NCBI GenBank assembly: GCA_020024235.1
Contig: JAHHUA010000020.1
Location: forward strand, 1-17,107
Direction: 5' to 3'
Length of the DNA: 17,107 nucleotides
Origin: Oscillospiraceae bacterium
GTDB taxonomy: Bacteria > Bacillota > Clostridia > Oscillospirales > Ruminococcaceae
Shown: piece by piece, positions 14,083 to 17,107 of the stretch
Numbering within the stretch: the stretch's first letter is position 1
Layout: each line of letters opens with the position of its first letter
The notes under the pieces: generated by a model
The model's input: the letters and a program-made list of their open reading frames with translations, nothing else
What the model was told of the DNA's origin: nothing
The model's database searches: none
Position numbers and translations under genes: made by a program

Positions 14083-16977
14083 TTAAATGTAAATTATATT
14101 GTCAAAAATTTCTTTGTTTTCTGAAATTACATGAGCATTTCCAAAAGTTACAGAAACATTTTTATCCTGTGCCTTACTAAATAAATCAGCATATTTTTTA
14201 ATGTCATCATAAGTAACAGAGAGAATATCATCTCTGATTTTTTGACGCATTTCGTCTGTATTGTGTGTGATATAATTTTTTGTAACTACATGGCCTGCAC
14301 TTTCAGGCAAAAGCGGATAATCCAAATTTTTAACAGTACCTAAAATGTATTTGTTCAGTGCAAAATCATCATTTTTTAAGTTTTCAATATACTGTGGAAT
14401 TAGTGTATATGCTTCTAAAGTTTTTCTTAGCTGAGGGTCACGGTAACTGCACAAAAGTAAAGAACCATCTTGATCTATAATACTGAAACATCCGTATGCT
14501 CCACCTGAAACTCTTACTTTATTCCAAAGAAAGTCAGTATATAGCATAGTTTTAAGCACGGCTAAAGCACCGTTGTATGAATATCCCAGTTTTTTAAAAT
14601 TATATCCCTTACCTACATACTGCACATTGGAAGTGGTGGAAATGGCTTCTGATTTTTCTTCATTAAGTTTAAGAGCATAAGGTTTTTTATCACCTGCCAA
14701 AATCAGGTATTCACCAATTTCAGATATAGTATTTTCTATAATTTCAGTATTTTCTTCTTCACATACAGAAGATACAATTAAACCGTTTTTAACAAAAAGC
14801 CTATTTTTAATATTATTAAGAGAATTAATAATCTCATCGGATTTTTCGCTGAAATTATCACAAAGATTTACCAAAAATTCATAAAAAGATATTCCACCAG
14901 CAAGTTCATTATAAATACCGCTGACAGTCAGCATAGAATTCATGCGTTTTTGAGCTACGGAGTCGCCGGAAGAAAGCATACTGCGTTCCATGTTATTTTT
15001 AATGGTTTGAATAAGTTGGTACAGTCTGTCTTTGTTATCAAATTTGGTTTTAAAAATAATTTCTGAGATTAAATCAGCTGCTTTTTTAACTTTAAAATCC
15101 AGAAACTTAAACTCTATATTAAAATATCTGTGGGAAATTTCAAGATTATTCATATCGGTAAAAGCATTTGTATTAATGTTTAAGCCGCCTAAAGTGCTGG
15201 AAATTTCTTTATCGAGAATTTGACAGTTATAGTTTTTTGTATCCATTAATCCCAGCAAATAGGACATTAAAGACAAATATTTAACCTCATCTTCATTGAA
15301 AAAATCAGACTTGAATTTAAAATTCTGATAAATAATAGAATTGGTATAGCTGTAATAAGTAATGCTGTCTATTCCCATGATATTTTTTCTGAAATATGGC
15401 ATTGATTTGTTTGTTTTTTCTATATCAGAAACTTTAAGTACAGGAATAGATTTAAGCTGCTCAGGAGTATCAACATAGGCTTGTCTTTTTTTCACTCTTT
15501 CAAAATCTTCTTCTATTTTAAGAAGTTCTTTTTCGGAGAGATTTTCCTTATATTTTCTGAGATTTTCTTTTTCTGCCTGTAATTTTTTTGCTGCCAAGCC
15601 TTTTTCAGGTTTAAGAAGAACAGTTACACGGGTTTGATTTCTGATTAATGAATCCTTTATAAATTCTTTGAAACCATTATGGTTATAGTATTTTTTTATG
15701 TTGGAAAGGTCTTTTTCATAAGACAGTCCTTCAACAGCTAAATCAGGATCACAGGTCCAAAGTCTTAAAATACATTCTGCTTTTTCAATACATGGAATCC
15801 CTGTAATTTCTTTGAGTTCAAATTCTTTGTTGCTTATAGTAGCCTCCATAATTTCACTGTCTATGCCGTATTGAGCTGCATTTAAAATTCCTTCATTTAT
15901 TATTTTGATAATTTCGTCTTTATCTTCTGCATTTATATTTGATACAACAATGGAAAAAGTGGATTGTACTTTGTAATCATCATAATCCGAATATATAGAG
16001 GAACACAAACCTCTTTTTAAGAGTTCTGATTTAATAGGGGAAGCTTCAGAATCTATCAAAGCCCTGCCTAAAATATTAAATGCCAATGAAACAGATCTGT
16101 CATGGGTTCTGTCAATTAGATAGGAAATTTTAAGGTATGAGTTTTTTTCTTCGGACTGATTTTCATTAATTGAATAAGTAAATTCACCATATTTTGGGGT
16201 ATTAAAAACAGTGGTGGGAACTATGGAATAATCATCTTCGGAATATTCATATTGAGAGAAATATTCATTCAGCAGCGGCAGGAATTGCTCTATATCCACA
16301 TTTCCGTAAAGTACTGAACAGCTGTTGGTTGGATGATAGTATTTATTGTAAAAACTTAAAAATTTATCATAGGTAAGTTCCGGAATAACATCGGGATGTC
16401 CTCCGGATACATGGTGATAACAGTTGTCAAAAAGTAGTTCTGATGTTTTTGCGTGCAGTGTTCTCATAGGATTTGAGAATGCACCCTTCATTTCGTTGTA
16501 AACTACACCGTTTCGGACAAGTTCACCGTCTTTAATTTCATAATGCCAACCTTCCTGCATGAAAATTTCAGGATTTTTCTTTAAATTAGGATTAAATACA
16601 GAATCCAAATAAACTTTGGATAAATTCAGTAAATCTTCTTCATTTTGGCTTGCTACAGGGTAAATAGTCATACTCGGAAAAGTTATGGCATTGACAAATG
16701 TAGCCAAAGAACCTTTTATAAGTTCTATCATAGGTTGTTTTACATTGTATTTTTCTGAACCGCAAAGGATACTGTGCTCAATAATATGAGCGACACCGGT
16801 GCTGTCTGCAGGAATAGTTTTAAATCCTATGGTAAAAGATTTGTTGTTATCTTCGTTTTCTACAAAAATTAATCTTGCCTTTGTTTTTGCATGCATATAC
16901 TCATAGATTTTAGATTGTGCTTCAGGTATGGCTCTGCTTTTGGATAAAATAAATCCATTGCTTATTTCTATTGACAT
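14083..16977 (-). CDS. M16C zinc metallopeptidase (insulinase / presequence-protease-like)
   Basis: This 964-residue protein has the length and layout of M16C peptidases (PreP / Cym1 / falcilysin-like), which form a closed two-half chamber and degrade peptides of limited length. The inverted zinc motif HIIEH lies at 64-68 (zinc ligands His64 and His68, base Glu67). The third ligand is most likely Glu162 in VVYNEMKG, about 94 residues on, as in PreP. In the C-terminal half, Arg822 and Tyr828 (KVRVSGGAYG) match the Arg/Tyr pair that binds substrate in PreP. A charged linker rich in Glu and Lys spans about 460-500. There is no signal peptide, so it is probably cytosolic. AAGGGA lies 6 bases before the ATG. 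It is first in a two-gene unit with the flavoprotein. Confidence 0.93.
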   Translation of the reverse strand: MSIEISNGFILSKSRAIPEAQSKIYEYMHAKTKARLIFVENEDNNKSFTIGFKTIPADSTGVAHIIEHSILCGSEKYNVKQPMIELIKGSLATFVNAITFPSMTIYPVASQNEEDLLNLSKVYLDSVFNPNLKKNPEIFMQEGWHYEIKDGELVRNGVVYNEMKGAFSNPMRTLHAKTSELLFDNCYHHVSGGHPDVIPELTYDKFLSFYNKYYHPTNSCSVLYGNVDIEQFLPLLNEYFSQYEYSEDDYSIVPTTVFNTPKYGEFTYSINENQSEEKNSYLKISYLIDRTHDRSVSLAFNILGRALIDSEASPIKSELLKRGLCSSIYSDYDDYKVQSTFSIVVSNINAEDKDEIIKIINEGILNAAQYGIDSEIMEATISNKEFELKEITGIPCIEKAECILRLWTCDPDLAVEGLSYEKDLSNIKKYYNHNGFKEFIKDSLIRNQTRVTVLLKPEKGLAAKKLQAEKENLRKYKENLSEKELLKIEEDFERVKKRQAYVDTPEQLKSIPVLKVSDIEKTNKSMPYFRKNIMGIDSITYYSYTNSIIYQNFKFKSDFFNEDEVKYLSLMSYLLGLMDTKNYNCQILDKEISSTLGGLNINTNAFTDMNNLEISHRYFNIEFKFLDFKVKKAADLISEIIFKTKFDNKDRLYQLIQTIKNNMERSMLSSGDSVAQKRMNSMLTVSGIYNELAGGISFYEFLVNLCDNFSEKSDEIINSLNNIKNRLFVKNGLIVSSVCEEENTEIIENTISEIGEYLILAGDKKPYALKLNEEKSEAISTTSNVQYVGKGYNFKKLGYSYNGALAVLKTMLYTDFLWNKVRVSGGAYGCFSIIDQDGSLLLCSYRDPQLRKTLEAYTLIPQYIENLKNDDFALNKYILGTVKNLDYPLLPESAGHVVTKNYITHNTDEMRQKIRDDILSVTYDDIKKYADLFSKAQDKNVSVTFGNAHVISENKEIFDNIIYI

Positions 16978-17000
16978 ATAAATTCCCTTCTTTTTTCAAA

Positions 17001-17053
17001 ATTATCTTTAAATCTCAGTAATACAACAAATTAAACAAAATATAATTTGTATT
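17001..17053 (-). promoter_or_regulatory. probable promoter and overlapping inverted repeat upstream of the M16C gene
   Basis: Reading leftward, TTGTTG (17029-17024) and GATAAT (17006-17001) are 17 bases apart, a moderate promoter that would give a leader of roughly 20 bases. Its -35 part lies in an imperfect inverted repeat, with arms at 17020-17032 and 17044-17053 (AATACAA/TTGTATT and ACAAATT/AATTTGT). This could be an operator. The AT-rich context lowers certainty. Confidence 0.4.
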
Positions 17054-17107
17054 ATTGTGTTTTTAAGTAAATATATTAATAATATAACATTTTATATTAT
17101 ATTATGC

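Overview
The window is AT-rich chromosomal DNA from a low-GC Gram-positive anaerobe, most likely class Clostridia (Bacillota). This rests on strong AAGGAG-type ribosome binding sites, TTGAAA/TATAAT-type promoters, Clostridia-typical families (DUF421/DUF4363, COG1313 radical SAM, M16C peptidase), a [4Fe-4S]-type PurF, and a purine pathway using a PurO-like IMP cyclohydrolase plus a stand-alone AICAR transformylase. I cannot name the genus. No rRNA, tRNA, CRISPR array, insertion sequence or phage gene was seen. The region reads as stable core chromosome, not a mobile or defence island.

Left part (1-4208). About 250 bases without a gene carry a clear promoter for an aroF-nagB pair (DAHP synthase, glucosamine-6-phosphate deaminase). 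nagB converges on, and overlaps by 8 bases, a leftward pair of small membrane-protein genes, DUF421 then DUF4363, which overlap each other by 4 bases. Divergent from these, a rightward pair encodes a DUF2500 membrane-anchored protein and a COG1313/PflX-like radical SAM protein, overlapping by 8 bases.

Middle (4209-11938). A short self-contained unit (promoter, good RBS, 40-codon ORF, intrinsic terminator) lies just before the purine cluster. A separate promoter then precedes purE-purF-purM-purN-purO-purH(AICAR transformylase)-purD, all rightward, with gaps of 17-33 bases except for 105 bases before purD, which hold a terminator-like hairpin. Together these genes cover PRPP amidation, GAR synthesis and formylation, AIR synthesis, AIR carboxylation/CAIR mutase, AICAR formylation and final ring closure to IMP. 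purC, purL, purB and purK are not in the window. A small SdpI-like membrane protein gene follows purD after a single base.

Right part (11939-17107). A 164-base gap with an 11-base inverted repeat and a good promoter precedes an aminopeptidase P gene. A bidirectional terminator separates it from a leftward pair: a 964-residue M16C zinc peptidase gene, then an iron-sulfur/FMN flavoprotein gene 12 bases downstream. The last 130 bases are very AT-rich and hold the probable promoter of that pair.

The window is mostly ordinary housekeeping DNA. The points most worth a second look are the 40-codon unit before purE, the archaeal-type split of the last two purine steps, the terminator-like hairpin before purD, and several departures from family motifs (PurE, PurF glutamine loop, DAHP synthase, DUF4363 start codon).
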